DNA from: a bacterium
GTDB lineage: Bacteria; Krumholzibacteriota; Krumholzibacteriia; LZORAL124-64-63
Assembly (NCBI GenBank): GCA_016703265.1
Contig: JADJCK010000005.1
Span: 62,001 to 126,000 of the forward strand
DNA length: 64,000 nucleotides
Direction of reading: 5' to 3'
Translations under genes and position numbers: made by a program
The notes under the pieces: generated by a model
Database searches by the model: none
Told to the model about the DNA's origin: nothing
What the model saw: only the letters and a program-made list of their open reading frames with translations
In this document: in pieces, positions 25,077 to 35,100 of the stretch
Position numbering within the stretch: position 1 is the first letter of the stretch
Layout of the letters: each line of letters opens with the position of its first letter

Positions 25077-28052
25077 ATGAAGCTGCGCCTGAAATCGAAA
25101 TGGCTGGCCCTGCTGCTGAGTGTGGCGGCGCTCGGCTTCCTGGGCTCGGTCACGGCCGAACAGCGCGCGCGGCAACTCGACATCGAGATGCGCGACGACC
25201 TGCTGCGGCAGATGAACGGCCTGTCCCGCGCGATCAGCCCCGAACTGTCGGCACAACTCGCGTTCACGGCCGACGACGTACGCACTCCCGCCTACCAGCA
25301 GTTGCGCGACCAGCTCACGGCCTACGGCAGCGTGATCCCCAACCGCGGCATCTACACCATAGCGCGACGCGGTGACCAGTACCGGTTCGGGCCCGAGAAC
25401 TACCCCGCGATGGATCCGCTGGCGAGTGCCCCGGGCAGTGTCTACGAAGAGGCGCCTGCCGAGCTGGAGAACGTGTTCCAGACGCGCACCGCGCAGACGA
25501 TCGGTCCCTACACCGATGAGTTCGGGACGTTCGTCTCGGCGCTGGCCCCGGTACTGGACCCGCACACGGGCGACGTCGTAATGGTGGTGGCGCTGGACAT
25601 GCTGGCCGACTCGTGGGCCGAAACCATCAAGCGCGCGCGTCACGGGCCGTGGCTGGCCGTGGGCATCACCGCGCTGCTGGCGGCGCTGGGAACGGTCTTG
25701 ATCGATCGACGGGAGCGGCGTGCCTGTGCCGGCTCGCCGTGGTGCCAGCATCTGGATGCCTGTGTGGTGGGCATCCTGGCCCTGACCTTGACCACCGAAG
25801 CTGCGCTGTGGATGCGGGAACTGGAGGGCCGCGAGCGCCGCGAGGCCTTCGCGCGTGCGGCCGACGCCCAGGCCGCGAACGTCCGCCGCACGCTGCACAC
25901 GCTCCACCGCGACCAGGTGCTGCTGGCCAAGTTCTTCGAGAGCAGCAGCGTCGTGGACGGGCAGGAGTTCGCCCACTTCTCCGCGCCGCTGACGCGGTTC
26001 TCGCCGTCACGCGCCACGTACTGGGTGCCGCTGGTGGACGCCGGGGATGGCCCTGTCGTTGTCCCGGGAACCGACGCCCGCAGCCCGATCGCAATCTGGG
26101 AACGCGACGAAAATGGCCAGCCGCGCACCGTGACGGAGCGGCCGTGGTACTGTCCCGTGAAGTTCCACGACGGCCACGACGGCCAGAATGCCGCGATCGG
26201 CTTCGACCTGGCCTCCGACGAGGTCATCCGCTCCGCGCTGCAGAAGATCCGGCGTACCGGACTCCCCACCGCCAGCGACCTGGTGCCGGCGGCGGTCGAT
26301 CCCAACGGGTCGAAAGTCGTGAACACGTTCATGCCGGTGACCAAGCCGGGGCCCGGCGGCGAAGCGCTGGTGCAGGGCTACGTGGTCAACGTCCTGCAAC
26401 TGCAGGATTTCCTCGACAACTCGCTGGTCGGCGGCCTGGCCCGGCAGGACGAGTTGCGTGTGGAGCTGCTGGACCTGGACGGACGGGACCCGCGCCGACC
26501 GCTGGCCGTTTCACCGCGGTACGCCGAAGAGGCGCCGCTGTCACCCGCACAGGTCGTCCCGACGCCCACGGTCTGCGAGCATCCGGCCGGGCTGCATGCC
26601 GTCCAGCCGGTCTTCGCCTATGATCGCGCCTACGCCGTGCACGTCGCCCCAACGCCGGCGTTCATGGCGCGGCACACGCAGCGGCAGGCGATGATCGTGG
26701 CCGTGGGGGGCGGCGCGCTCAGCGTGCTGCTCGTGATGTTCGTGGCCTTCCTGCGGGGCCGGCAGGTGGAGACGGAACGGCAGGTGCGGCAGCGCACGGC
26801 CGACCTTCTCGAGAGCAACCGCCAACTCGAGCAGACCACGGTCCATGCCCGCGAACTGGCCGTGCGTGCCGAGCAGGCCAGCACCGCCAAGAGCGAATTC
26901 CTGGCCAACATGTCGCACGAGATCCGCACGCCCATGAACGGCGTGATCGGCATGACCAGCCTGCTGCTCGATACCGAGCTGACGGTCGAGCAGCGACAGT
27001 ACCTCGACATCTGCCGCACCAGCGGCGAGTCGCTGCTGAACCTGATCAACGACATCCTCGACTTCTCGAAGATCGAGGCCGGCAAGCTGAGCCTGGAGAG
27101 CACCGTCTACGACCCGCGCGCCCTGGTGGAGGAGACGGTCGCGATGCTGCGGATGCGGGCGGCCACGTCGGGCCTGGTCTTCCTGTCCGAGATCGACCCT
27201 TCGGTGCCGGCGCGCGTGCTGGGCGACCCGCACCGGCTGCGCCAGGTCATCAACAACCTGGCGGGCAACGCCATCAAGTTCACGCAACGGGGCGCGGTCA
27301 GCCTGACCGTGCGCGCCGAGGCCCCCGGCACCGGGGAAGTCGACTTGTGCTTCGAGGTGCGCGATACCGGCATCGGCATCGCGGCCGAGACGCTGCAGAA
27401 GCTGTTCCGGCCGTTCATCCAGGCGGACGGCGCCACGAACCGCAAGTACGGCGGCACCGGGCTGGGACTGGTCATCTCGCGGCAGTTGGTGACGTTGATG
27501 GGCGGCCAGGTCGATGTGACGAGCGAGCCCGGCCGCGGCTCGACGTTCTCGTTCACCGTGCGGTGCGGCGCGGTTGCGGCCAACGTCGTGAGCGAGACGG
27601 GGCAGGCAGCGCACGGCGACGCGCCGGAGCCCGAGGCCATGGCCGGCCGTGTGCTGCTGGTGGAGGACAACCCCACCAACCAGCTGGTCGCCACGAAGAT
27701 GCTGCAGAAGCTGGGCCTGACGGTCGACGTGGCCGACGACGGCGCCGCTGCCGTGCGGAAACTCTCGCTGCACGCCTACGAACTGGTGCTGATGGACTGC
27801 CAGATGCCCGGCATGGACGGGTTCGAGGCCACGGGGCGCATCCGCGGGGGCGAGGCGGGGCACGACCGGGCCAGCGTGGCCATCGTCGCCATGACCGCCA
27901 ATGCGCTGGTGGGGGATCGCGAGCGGTGCCTGGATGCGGGCATGGACGACTACCTCGCCAAGCCCGTCAAGCGCAGTGATCTCGAGCGGAAGGTGCGGCA
28001 CTGGCTGCGGCGGGCGCACCTGGATCAGGTTGCGCCCGCCGTCCGCAGCTGA
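25077..28052 (+). CDS. Hybrid sensor histidine kinase / response regulator
   Basis: A 991-residue protein with an N-terminal membrane helix, a periplasmic stretch (30-180), a second membrane region near 190-250, and another extracytoplasmic sensor region with CHASE/PDC-like sequence (about 260-530). A further transmembrane helix is at about 540-560, followed by HisKA with SHEIRTPMNGV (His614), a HATPase with GGTGLGLVISRQLV, and a C-terminal receiver domain with the phosphoacceptor in LMDCQMPGMDG (Asp907) and the conserved Lys in YLAKPV. A phosphorelay is expected but there is no HPt domain, so an outside HPt protein or direct use of the receiver is needed. No cognate regulator is adjacent. 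Confidence 0.93.
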   Translation: MKLRLKSKWLALLLSVAALGFLGSVTAEQRARQLDIEMRDDLLRQMNGLSRAISPELSAQLAFTADDVRTPAYQQLRDQLTAYGSVIPNRGIYTIARRGDQYRFGPENYPAMDPLASAPGSVYEEAPAELENVFQTRTAQTIGPYTDEFGTFVSALAPVLDPHTGDVVMVVALDMLADSWAETIKRARHGPWLAVGITALLAALGTVLIDRRERRACAGSPWCQHLDACVVGILALTLTTEAALWMRELEGRERREAFARAADAQAANVRRTLHTLHRDQVLLAKFFESSSVVDGQEFAHFSAPLTRFSPSRATYWVPLVDAGDGPVVVPGTDARSPIAIWERDENGQPRTVTERPWYCPVKFHDGHDGQNAAIGFDLASDEVIRSALQKIRRTGLPTASDLVPAAVDPNGSKVVNTFMPVTKPGPGGEALVQGYVVNVLQLQDFLDNSLVGGLARQDELRVELLDLDGRDPRRPLAVSPRYAEEAPLSPAQVVPTPTVCEHPAGLHAVQPVFAYDRAYAVHVAPTPAFMARHTQRQAMIVAVGGGALSVLLVMFVAFLRGRQVETERQVRQRTADLLESNRQLEQTTVHARELAVRAEQASTAKSEFLANMSHEIRTPMNGVIGMTSLLLDTELTVEQRQYLDICRTSGESLLNLINDILDFSKIEAGKLSLESTVYDPRALVEETVAMLRMRAATSGLVFLSEIDPSVPARVLGDPHRLRQVINNLAGNAIKFTQRGAVSLTVRAEAPGTGEVDLCFEVRDTGIGIAAETLQKLFRPFIQADGATNRKYGGTGLGLVISRQLVTLMGGQVDVTSEPGRGSTFSFTVRCGAVAANVVSETGQAAHGDAPEPEAMAGRVLLVEDNPTNQLVATKMLQKLGLTVDVADDGAAAVRKLSLHAYELVLMDCQMPGMDGFEATGRIRGGEAGHDRASVAIVAMTANALVGDRERCLDAGMDDYLAKPVKRSDLERKVRHWLRRAHLDQVAPAVRS

Positions 28053-28058
28053 TCCGGG

Positions 28059-28865
28059 CTAGCCTCGCAGCCGGAACGTCACCGGCATGTTCACCCACAC
28101 CTCGAGCGGCTTGTTGTCGATCAGCGCCGGGCGCCAGACCGACGACCGTGCGGCGACCAGCGCCGCTTCCTTGAGCGCTTCCTTTCCGTCGATGTAGATC
28201 ACATCCTTGGCGCGCCCGTTCTTGCCCACCAGCACCCGCACCAGCACCGTGCCCTCGACGCCGGCCGCGCGCGCCACATCGGGATAAACCGGCAGGTCCA
28301 TGCTGACACGCACCGGCTCCTGGTCCACGACGATGAAGTCGTCGGGCGCAGGCGACGTGTCGATGTCGGTCTCGACCACCAGCGAGTCGCCATCGCCGCT
28401 GCCGCTGCCGGCGCCGTCGAAGGTGATGGGGGCCAGCGCCTCGGCCATCTCGGTGACGGTGGCGATGGTCTGCGTGGTGGCCTTCTCGTCGGCCACCGGT
28501 TCGGGAATGGCGATGGTCGGCGGCGGCGCCGCGATCTTCGCCACGGCCTGCGCCACGTTGATCTGGGGCACGGCGGGCTTGGCGATGGACGGCGGCACCC
28601 CGAGGTCGGTGTAGCGCACGATCTTCACCGAGCGCGCCACCGGCGGCGCCGCCGGCGCGCGGTGCGACCACCAGAACCAGGCCGCGAACACCACCACCAC
28701 CAGCAGCAACGCGCCGCCCGTGGCCCAGACCAGCCAGCGGGCCCCTTCGCGGCGCAGCGGGTGGCGCTCGCCGACCAAAGGCAGGCTGGGAGCGGCGTCC
28801 AGGCCGAAGGCCCAGGGGATGTGGCGCACCTCGCCGCCGCGGTTGTCGTTTGCGGTCGCGTTCAT
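28059..28865 (-). CDS. tonB: TonB-family energy transducer
   Basis: A 268-residue protein: cytoplasmic N-terminus, one transmembrane helix (ALLLVVVVFAAWFWW, about residues 52-67), a Pro-rich periplasmic part and a C-terminal TonB domain. Conserved features are YPDVARAAGVEGTVLVRVLV, the ALKEAALVAARSSVWRPAL helix and a final VWVNMPVTFRL strand. It transmits proton-motive-force energy from ExbB/ExbD to outer-membrane receptors. Its start overlaps the second ExbD gene by 4 bases; it is the last gene of the minus-strand operon. Confidence 0.93.
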   Translation of the reverse strand: MNATANDNRGGEVRHIPWAFGLDAAPSLPLVGERHPLRREGARWLVWATGGALLLVVVVFAAWFWWSHRAPAAPPVARSVKIVRYTDLGVPPSIAKPAVPQINVAQAVAKIAAPPPTIAIPEPVADEKATTQTIATVTEMAEALAPITFDGAGSGSGDGDSLVVETDIDTSPAPDDFIVVDQEPVRVSMDLPVYPDVARAAGVEGTVLVRVLVGKNGRAKDVIYIDGKEALKEAALVAARSSVWRPALIDNKPLEVWVNMPVTFRLRG

Positions 28866-29356
28866 CGCGCGGCCTCCACGGCGGCCACGTCCGCCTCCTG
28901 CATCGGGATGAGGCTGAAGCGCTGCATCTTGGCGTCCTCGAGGGTGTCCATCATGTCGACCATGGGTTCGTAGCGGGCGTCACGGTGGATCTTCACGAGG
29001 ATGATCAGGTTCGGGTTCGCGGCGGTGCCCGCCTCGAACCGCGAACGCAGGTCGGTCCAGGCGATGGGCTGCAACGGGTCGCGGCCCTGGCGCGCGAAGA
29101 GCTTCTCGTCCTTGGCCACGTACACGGTCAGCACGTTCGACTCGGGCACTTCCACGCGCGCATCGGCCTCGGGCATGTTCACTTCCATGGCCAGCGGACG
29201 GCGGAACACCGTCGTAACCATGAAGAAGATGAGCAGCAGGAAGGCGATGTCGACCATGGGCGTCATGTCGACGCGCACGCCGACGCGCCCCTTCTTGACG
29301 CGCCCGAACACGCCTGGCTTTTTCCCGCCCGCTTCGGCAACGGCAACGTCGGACAT
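28862..29356 (-). CDS. exbD: ExbD/TolR-family biopolymer transport protein (second)
   Basis: A 164-residue protein with one transmembrane helix, DMTPMVDIAFLLLIFFMVTT, holding the ion-path Asp of the ExbD/TolR family (VDIAFLLL). The periplasmic part is typical (ILVKIHRDARYEPMVDMMDTL). The ATG at 29356 is preferred over one at 29404 because GGAGG stands 9 bases ahead and it follows the previous stop by only 4 bases. Two different ExbD proteins probably form the dimer inside one ExbB pentamer. Confidence 0.92.
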   Translation of the reverse strand: MSDVAVAEAGGKKPGVFGRVKKGRVGVRVDMTPMVDIAFLLLIFFMVTTVFRRPLAMEVNMPEADARVEVPESNVLTVYVAKDEKLFARQGRDPLQPIAWTDLRSRFEAGTAANPNLIILVKIHRDARYEPMVDMMDTLEDAKMQRFSLIPMQEADVAAVEAAR

Positions 29357-29360
29357 CGGG

Positions 29361-29819
29361 CTACCTCCCGCCTGCGGCGCCGCCGTCGGGCCCGGGCTGG
29401 TCATCGGCCTTGCGCAGGTCGGTCATCAGGTTGAATCGAAGCGTCTTCGCCTTGGCCAGCGTGTCCATCAGGTCGGCCATGGCGCCGAACGAGGCGTCCT
29501 TGTCGCCCTTGACGACGACAACGGCGCCCGGATTGCGCTCACGCCACTGCACGATGGCGGCCAACGCGTTGTCCGGCGCCATCTCCTGTGCGTCGGCCAC
29601 GTTCTCGCTCGAGATGAACATCTGCCCGGTGCGGTTGACCGTCAGGATGATGGTCCCCGTCTCGGGCACATGGATCTCGGAGCGCGACAGCGGAAGCTCG
29701 ACGGCCACCGACTCGGGCGCCTTGAACTGCGTCGTGGTCATGAAGAAGATCAGGAGCAGGAACGCCACGTCCACCATGGGTGTCATGTCGATCCGCACGG
29801 AACTGCGACGGGTTGCCAC
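29361..29819 (-). CDS. exbD: ExbD/TolR-family biopolymer transport protein (first)
   Basis: A 152-residue ExbD protein. The transmembrane helix IDMTPMVDVAFLLLIFFMTTT carries the conserved Asp, and the periplasmic domain has VVVKGDKDASFGAMADLMDTL. It follows the ExbB gene by 3 bases. It differs in sequence from the second ExbD, as is usual in duplicated exbD operons of FCB and deltaproteobacterial lineages. Confidence 0.93.
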   Translation of the reverse strand: MATRRSSVRIDMTPMVDVAFLLLIFFMTTTQFKAPESVAVELPLSRSEIHVPETGTIILTVNRTGQMFISSENVADAQEMAPDNALAAIVQWRERNPGAVVVVKGDKDASFGAMADLMDTLAKAKTLRFNLMTDLRKADDQPGPDGGAAGGR

Positions 29820-29822
29820 GTC

Positions 29823-30545
<723 letters not shown>

Positions 30546-30553
30546 CGTGACGA

Positions 30554-32464
30554 CTAGTCCTTTCCGGCGTTGCGGGCTTGGTTCAACAGTTCGGATCCGG
30601 TCTTGAGCATGGCGTTGTTCGGGTCGATGGCGCGGGCCTTGTTGAATGCGGCGCCCGCTGCGTCGAACCGGCTCTGGCCCAGCCGGGCGCTGCCCAGCCC
30701 GGCCCAGCCGTCGGCGTTGTCGGGTTCCGTCTGCGTGGACGATTCGTAGGCCTCTGCGGCCGCAGTATAGTCGCCGGCGCGCAGGCGGCAGAAGCCGATC
30801 CCGCGCTGGGCCTTGGCGTTGCCGGCCTCGCGCACGAGCACCTCGCGGTACTCGGCCTCGGCACTCTTCAGCGAGTCGACCGCGGCCAGCGCCTGGGCCA
30901 GCAGCAGCCGCGCGGTCACCTGGTCGCCGTTGATGGCGACGGCGCGACGGAAGTCGCCGATGGCCGCGCGCGGGTTGCCGCCCTGGTAGCGGGCGATGCC
31001 CAGGTTCAGATGCGCGGCGGCCTGGTTCGGGTCGCGCGCGATGGCGTTCGCGAAATGCGCGGCGGCCTCGGCCGTGCGCCCGGCCTTCATCTCGAGCAGG
31101 CCCATCTGGAACGGCACCGAGGAAGAGGTGGTGTCCATCTGCGCGGCGCGCTGCAGCGTGACCAGCGCGTCCTGCTCGCGCTTCTGCGACTGCTGCCACT
31201 CGGCCAGCGCGAACTGGTCGTCGAGCAGCCAGCCGTCCGGCGTGCCGGCGGCCGTGGCCAGCTCGGCCGCAGCGCCCGCGCGGTCGCGCAGCGCCTGGTC
31301 GCGCGCGCGCAGCCCTGCCTGAAGGTAGGTCAGCGTGGCGACCGAGTGGCCGGGCTTCAGTTCGAGCGCCTTCGCGGCGGCCGCGGCGGCGTCATCGTTG
31401 CGCCCGAGCTCCTTCATTGCCGAAGCCAGGCCCAGGTGGCCCTCGATGTCCTGCGGCGCGACCTGCGCATAGCGCAGCCAGGTGCGCGCCGCGAGTTCGG
31501 GCTTCTTCGCGCGCCGGTACAGCTCGGCCAGCTCGCGCAGCGCCGGCGTGAACGTGGAATCGGCGGCCCCGGCTTCCTCGAACTTCTGCCGCGCGTCGTT
31601 GGGGCGGCCCACCTTCGCGTAGAGGCGGCCCAGCTCGAGCAGCGTATCGGCGCGCGGCGTCACGCCGGGCATGGCGAGCATCTGCTCCCAGGCATTGACG
31701 GCCAGTTCGTCGTGTCCCTGCTCCTGGTACACGCGGGCCACCAGCGCGGTGTAGCGCGGGTCGACCGGGTCGAGATTCTGTGCGCGCAACGCCTCGATCT
31801 CGGCCTGCGCGATGGCCCCGTTGGCCAGGAACATGAGCGCTTTGGCGTGATGGTAGCGGTCCTCGCCCTTGAGCACGCCCTTGCGGTCCTTCGCCTTCTC
31901 GAGCAGGTCGCGACCCTTCTCCCAGTCGCCGGCCTGCAGCAACAGCAGCGCCTGCCCGTAGCGCGCGGCCCAGCACTTCGGGTCGGCCGCGGCCGCCTCG
32001 TCGAAGGCGTCGGCAGCCTGCGTCGTCTCGCCCCGGCGCAGCAGCAGCAGGCCCAGCTCGGCGCGCGGCTCGGCCCAGGCGCCGCCGCGGGCCTTCAGCG
32101 CGTCCTGGAAATGCTCCTCGGCGTCCTCGTAGCGCCCCTGCCGCAGTGCCGTGAGGCCCAGGCCGAAATGCGCCTCGTCGAGCCGGTAGGCGGCCTCGAT
32201 GGCGGCCTTGAACTGGGCGGCTGCCGCGTCCCACTCGCCGGCTTCGAGCTGGCGGTTGCCCAGGCGGATGGGGTCGTTGTCGAGCGTGTAGGAAGGCGTG
32301 GGGGCGGCCTGCGCCTGCGGCGCGAGTGACGCGGTCATGGGCGCCATGGAAGCGGTGATGGGCGCCAGGAAAAAGGCGAGCGTCAGCAGCTGCGATAAGC
32401 CCGGCTTTACCGTGCCCGCGCCGCGCCGCCGGTTGGCGATTCCCGTGCCGAGGACGTTCATCAT
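30554..32464 (-). CDS. TPR-repeat periplasmic protein
   Basis: A 636-residue protein with an N-terminal signal or anchor segment (LSQLLTLAFFLAPITASMA) and about 15 tetratricopeptide repeats from residue 55 to the end (for example LNLGIARYQGGNPRAAIGDFRRAVAI and GWAGLGSARLGQSRFDAAGAAFNKARAI). TPR proteins scaffold protein complexes. Here the gene lies between the phosphate-binding-like protein and ExbB, so it may link periplasmic parts of this TonB system. AGGGAG precedes the ATG at 32464. The start shares one base with the preceding stop. Confidence 0.9.
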   Translation of the reverse strand: MMNVLGTGIANRRRGAGTVKPGLSQLLTLAFFLAPITASMAPMTASLAPQAQAAPTPSYTLDNDPIRLGNRQLEAGEWDAAAAQFKAAIEAAYRLDEAHFGLGLTALRQGRYEDAEEHFQDALKARGGAWAEPRAELGLLLLRRGETTQAADAFDEAAAADPKCWAARYGQALLLLQAGDWEKGRDLLEKAKDRKGVLKGEDRYHHAKALMFLANGAIAQAEIEALRAQNLDPVDPRYTALVARVYQEQGHDELAVNAWEQMLAMPGVTPRADTLLELGRLYAKVGRPNDARQKFEEAGAADSTFTPALRELAELYRRAKKPELAARTWLRYAQVAPQDIEGHLGLASAMKELGRNDDAAAAAAKALELKPGHSVATLTYLQAGLRARDQALRDRAGAAAELATAAGTPDGWLLDDQFALAEWQQSQKREQDALVTLQRAAQMDTTSSSVPFQMGLLEMKAGRTAEAAAHFANAIARDPNQAAAHLNLGIARYQGGNPRAAIGDFRRAVAINGDQVTARLLLAQALAAVDSLKSAEAEYREVLVREAGNAKAQRGIGFCRLRAGDYTAAAEAYESSTQTEPDNADGWAGLGSARLGQSRFDAAGAAFNKARAIDPNNAMLKTGSELLNQARNAGKD

Positions 32465-33489
32465 CAATCTCCCTGCTGGGCGCCGCTGCCGATCGGGTCG
32501 CGGGTCAGCTGGATCGTGCGGGCCATCATCCGCGCCGGGACCACGCCGCCGCGCTCGACCTGCCTGAGTCCGCGCGCGGTGGCCAGGTGTGTCAGGAACT
32601 TGCCGCCCTCGAGGCTGCCGGCGCCGCGGCAGGCCACGTACAGGAAATGGTGCAGCGGGTAGTCGCCGGCGGCGATGCTGGTCGCGTTGGGCGACATCGG
32701 CAATTTCCCCTCCGCGGCCACCACCCCGACGTAACGCGTTCCGGCCGGGGGGCCCGCAGCGGCGTCGAACCCGCCATCCAATGTACTGACCATTCCCCAC
32801 GAACGCGGGTCGTTCGCGACGGCCGCCACGACGGAAGCCGGGTCGGCCAGGAAGATAATCCGGCCTCCCGCTGCCGGCGCAACGCCGGATTTGTCGTCGC
32901 CCGCGGCGGCAAGGCCGAGCCCGGCGCGGAAGGCGTCCCACGAGCCCTCGTTGGGATCGCAGGCGTAAAGCCGCTCACAGAAAGGCGCCAGGCCGCCCGG
33001 AAGTTCCGCCCCGGCGCCCGCCGGGAGGGCCAGCGCCGCGGCAAGGGCCGCCATGGTGACCGGGCCGGTGCCCGCCTCGCTGCCCGCCAGCAGCACCAGC
33101 CCGCCCACGCCCACGGAAAGCACGACGGCCGTGTCGCCGTCGGCGGCGCGGAACAGCTCCTGCTCGGCAGCGGTGGGCAGCCGGTAGGTGAAGGCCACGT
33201 CGGCCTCGCGGGACAGCAGTGCCTCGAGCGCCTGGTTGGTGCCCCCGGGCAGCAGGTTGAACGTGAGGGCGGGATAGTCGTGCTGGTACTCGACCGCCAG
33301 GCGCTCGAGCAGGGTCGGGGCCAGGTCGCGCCCGGCCACGGTCAGCGTCGGGTGCTCGTTGCCGGCGCCCTCGAGCGCGGTCTTGAACTGCTTCCAGGGG
33401 ATGCCGCCGCGATAGAGGATCAGCCCCACGATCACCGAGAGGTAGATCGCAACGCGCACCAGCAGCCAGATCCTGCGACGCGGGGCCAT
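32464..33489 (-). CDS. PstS-like substrate-binding protein (PBP-like family)
   Basis: A 341-residue protein with an N-terminal transmembrane anchor (IWLLVRVAIYLSVIVGLIL, residues 6-24) and a type II periplasmic-binding fold. LTVAGRDLAPTLLERLAVEYQ and FNLLPGGTNQALEALLSREADVAF match the PstS/PBP_like_2 phosphate-binding group. It is the first gene of the operon that ends with TonB, so it may bind phosphate or another oxyanion for TonB-linked import. A second ATG at 33615 would remove the space needed for the divergent promoter; 33489 fits the anchor better. Confidence 0.8.
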   Translation of the reverse strand: MAPRRRIWLLVRVAIYLSVIVGLILYRGGIPWKQFKTALEGAGNEHPTLTVAGRDLAPTLLERLAVEYQHDYPALTFNLLPGGTNQALEALLSREADVAFTYRLPTAAEQELFRAADGDTAVVLSVGVGGLVLLAGSEAGTGPVTMAALAAALALPAGAGAELPGGLAPFCERLYACDPNEGSWDAFRAGLGLAAAGDDKSGVAPAAGGRIIFLADPASVVAAVANDPRSWGMVSTLDGGFDAAAGPPAGTRYVGVVAAEGKLPMSPNATSIAAGDYPLHHFLYVACRGAGSLEGGKFLTHLATARGLRQVERGGVVPARMMARTIQLTRDPIGSGAQQGD

Positions 33490-33606
33490 GGGAAGGGCTT
33501 CTTCCACCAGACCGTGCCCTGCCGGCAGGCAGCCAGGGGGCCACCCGCGCGAGGCGCGGACCGTTTTTTGTTGCGCCATTCCGGTGGGCGCGGGCATAAT
33601 CGCCGC

Positions 33607-35100
33607 ATGAACCACCAGAAGTCTCTCGGCGCCGGCCTCCCGTGCCGCGCCTTTGCGCTCGTGATCGCCGTCGTGCTCGTGGCAGCGGCAGGTTGCAGCA
33701 GTGCCGGCCCGTCCCGCCAGGGAGCCGCCGCCATCCCTGGCGCGTCGGCTTTTTCAATGTCCCCCGATGAAACCGCTTTCATCGACGATTTGCAACACCG
33801 GACTTTCCGATTCTTCAACGAACTGGACCACCCGGTCTCCGGGCTGACCCCGGACCGGGCCCCCAGCGAATCGTTCGCCAGCATCGCCGCAACCGGCTTT
33901 GGCTTAACGAGTTACCCCATCGGCGTGGAGCGCGGCTGGATCGCCCGCGAGAAGGCCGCCCGCAGGGTCCTGACCACCCTGGCCTTCTTCCGCGACGCCC
34001 GCCAGGACACAACTGCTGCCGGCGCAGCCGGTTACCGCGGCTTCTACTACCATTTCGTCGACATGGAGACCGGCCACCGCTTCCGCGACGTGGAGCTGTC
34101 CACCGTCGACACCGCCCTGCTGCTGGCCGGCGCCCTGTTCTGCCAGTCGTACTTCGACGGCCCCTCGGCCCTGGAGGACAGCCTCCGCGCCACGGCCGAA
34201 CGGCTGTACGACGCCGCCGACTGGACCTGGGCCAGCCCGCGCCCGCCCCTGATCGGCCACGGCTGGTCGCCCGAAGAAGGCCACCTGCCCTACGACTGGG
34301 GCGGCTACAACGAGGCGGCCATCCTCTATATCATCGCCCTGGGCTCGGACAAGCACCCGGTCGACCCGGCCGCCTGGGACGCCTTCCGCAAGGGCTACAA
34401 GTGGGGCACCTACTACGGTCAGGACCACCTCGGCTTCTCGCCGCTGTTCGGCCACCAGTACTCGCACGTGTGGATCGACTTCCGCGGGCTGTCCGACGCC
34501 TTCGTGAAGGAACACGGCATCGACTACCACGAGAACTCGCGCCGCGCCACGCTGGCCCAGCACGCCTACGCCCTGGAAAATCCGGGGGGATGGCGCGGCT
34601 ACGGCCCGCGCCTGTGGGGCCTGACCGCCTGCGACGGCCCCGTCGGCGGCTCGTTCACCATCGACGGCCGCGAGCGCCACTTCGAGACCTACTGGGCGCG
34701 CGGCGCCTCGTTCACCTATGTGAACGACGACGGCACCATCTGCCCCTCGGCCGCCGGCGGCTCCATCGCCTTTGCGCCCGAACTGGTGGTGCCCACCCTG
34801 CTGGCAATGCGCCAGGACCACGGCGCGCGCCTCTACGGCGAATACGGCTTCTTCGACGCGCTGAACCCCACCTTCCGCCGCACCGACGTGGTCGTGCAGC
34901 ACGGCTGGGTCGACCCCGAGCACGGCTGGTACGACGACGACTACCTGGGCATCGACCAGGGCCCCATCGTGACGATGATCGAGAACTGGCGCACCGGCCT
35001 GGTGTGGGACGTGATGAAGAAGAACCCGCACATCGTGCGCGGGTTGCGGCGCGCGGGATTCAGCGGCGGCTGGCTCGATGCAGCGCCGGTCACGCCGTGA
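33607..35100 (+). CDS. Glucoamylase-like lipoprotein, GH144-related
   Basis: A 497-residue protein with a lipobox VAAAGC (Cys24), then a glucoamylase-like (alpha/alpha)6 domain: FFNELDHPVSGLTPDRA, PIGVERGWI, GFYYHFVDMETG, DTALLLAGAL, YDWGGYNEAAILYIIALG, YLGIDQGPIVTMIENWRTGL. These are the motifs of the PF10091/GH144 family, whose characterised member is an endo-beta-1,2-glucanase (family knowledge). It probably degrades a beta-glucan at the cell surface. It begins an operon with an ABC transporter for the products; its stop overlaps the next start (GTGA). Confidence 0.88.
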   Translation: MNHQKSLGAGLPCRAFALVIAVVLVAAAGCSSAGPSRQGAAAIPGASAFSMSPDETAFIDDLQHRTFRFFNELDHPVSGLTPDRAPSESFASIAATGFGLTSYPIGVERGWIAREKAARRVLTTLAFFRDARQDTTAAGAAGYRGFYYHFVDMETGHRFRDVELSTVDTALLLAGALFCQSYFDGPSALEDSLRATAERLYDAADWTWASPRPPLIGHGWSPEEGHLPYDWGGYNEAAILYIIALGSDKHPVDPAAWDAFRKGYKWGTYYGQDHLGFSPLFGHQYSHVWIDFRGLSDAFVKEHGIDYHENSRRATLAQHAYALENPGGWRGYGPRLWGLTACDGPVGGSFTIDGRERHFETYWARGASFTYVNDDGTICPSAAGGSIAFAPELVVPTLLAMRQDHGARLYGEYGFFDALNPTFRRTDVVVQHGWVDPEHGWYDDDYLGIDQGPIVTMIENWRTGLVWDVMKKNPHIVRGLRRAGFSGGWLDAAPVTP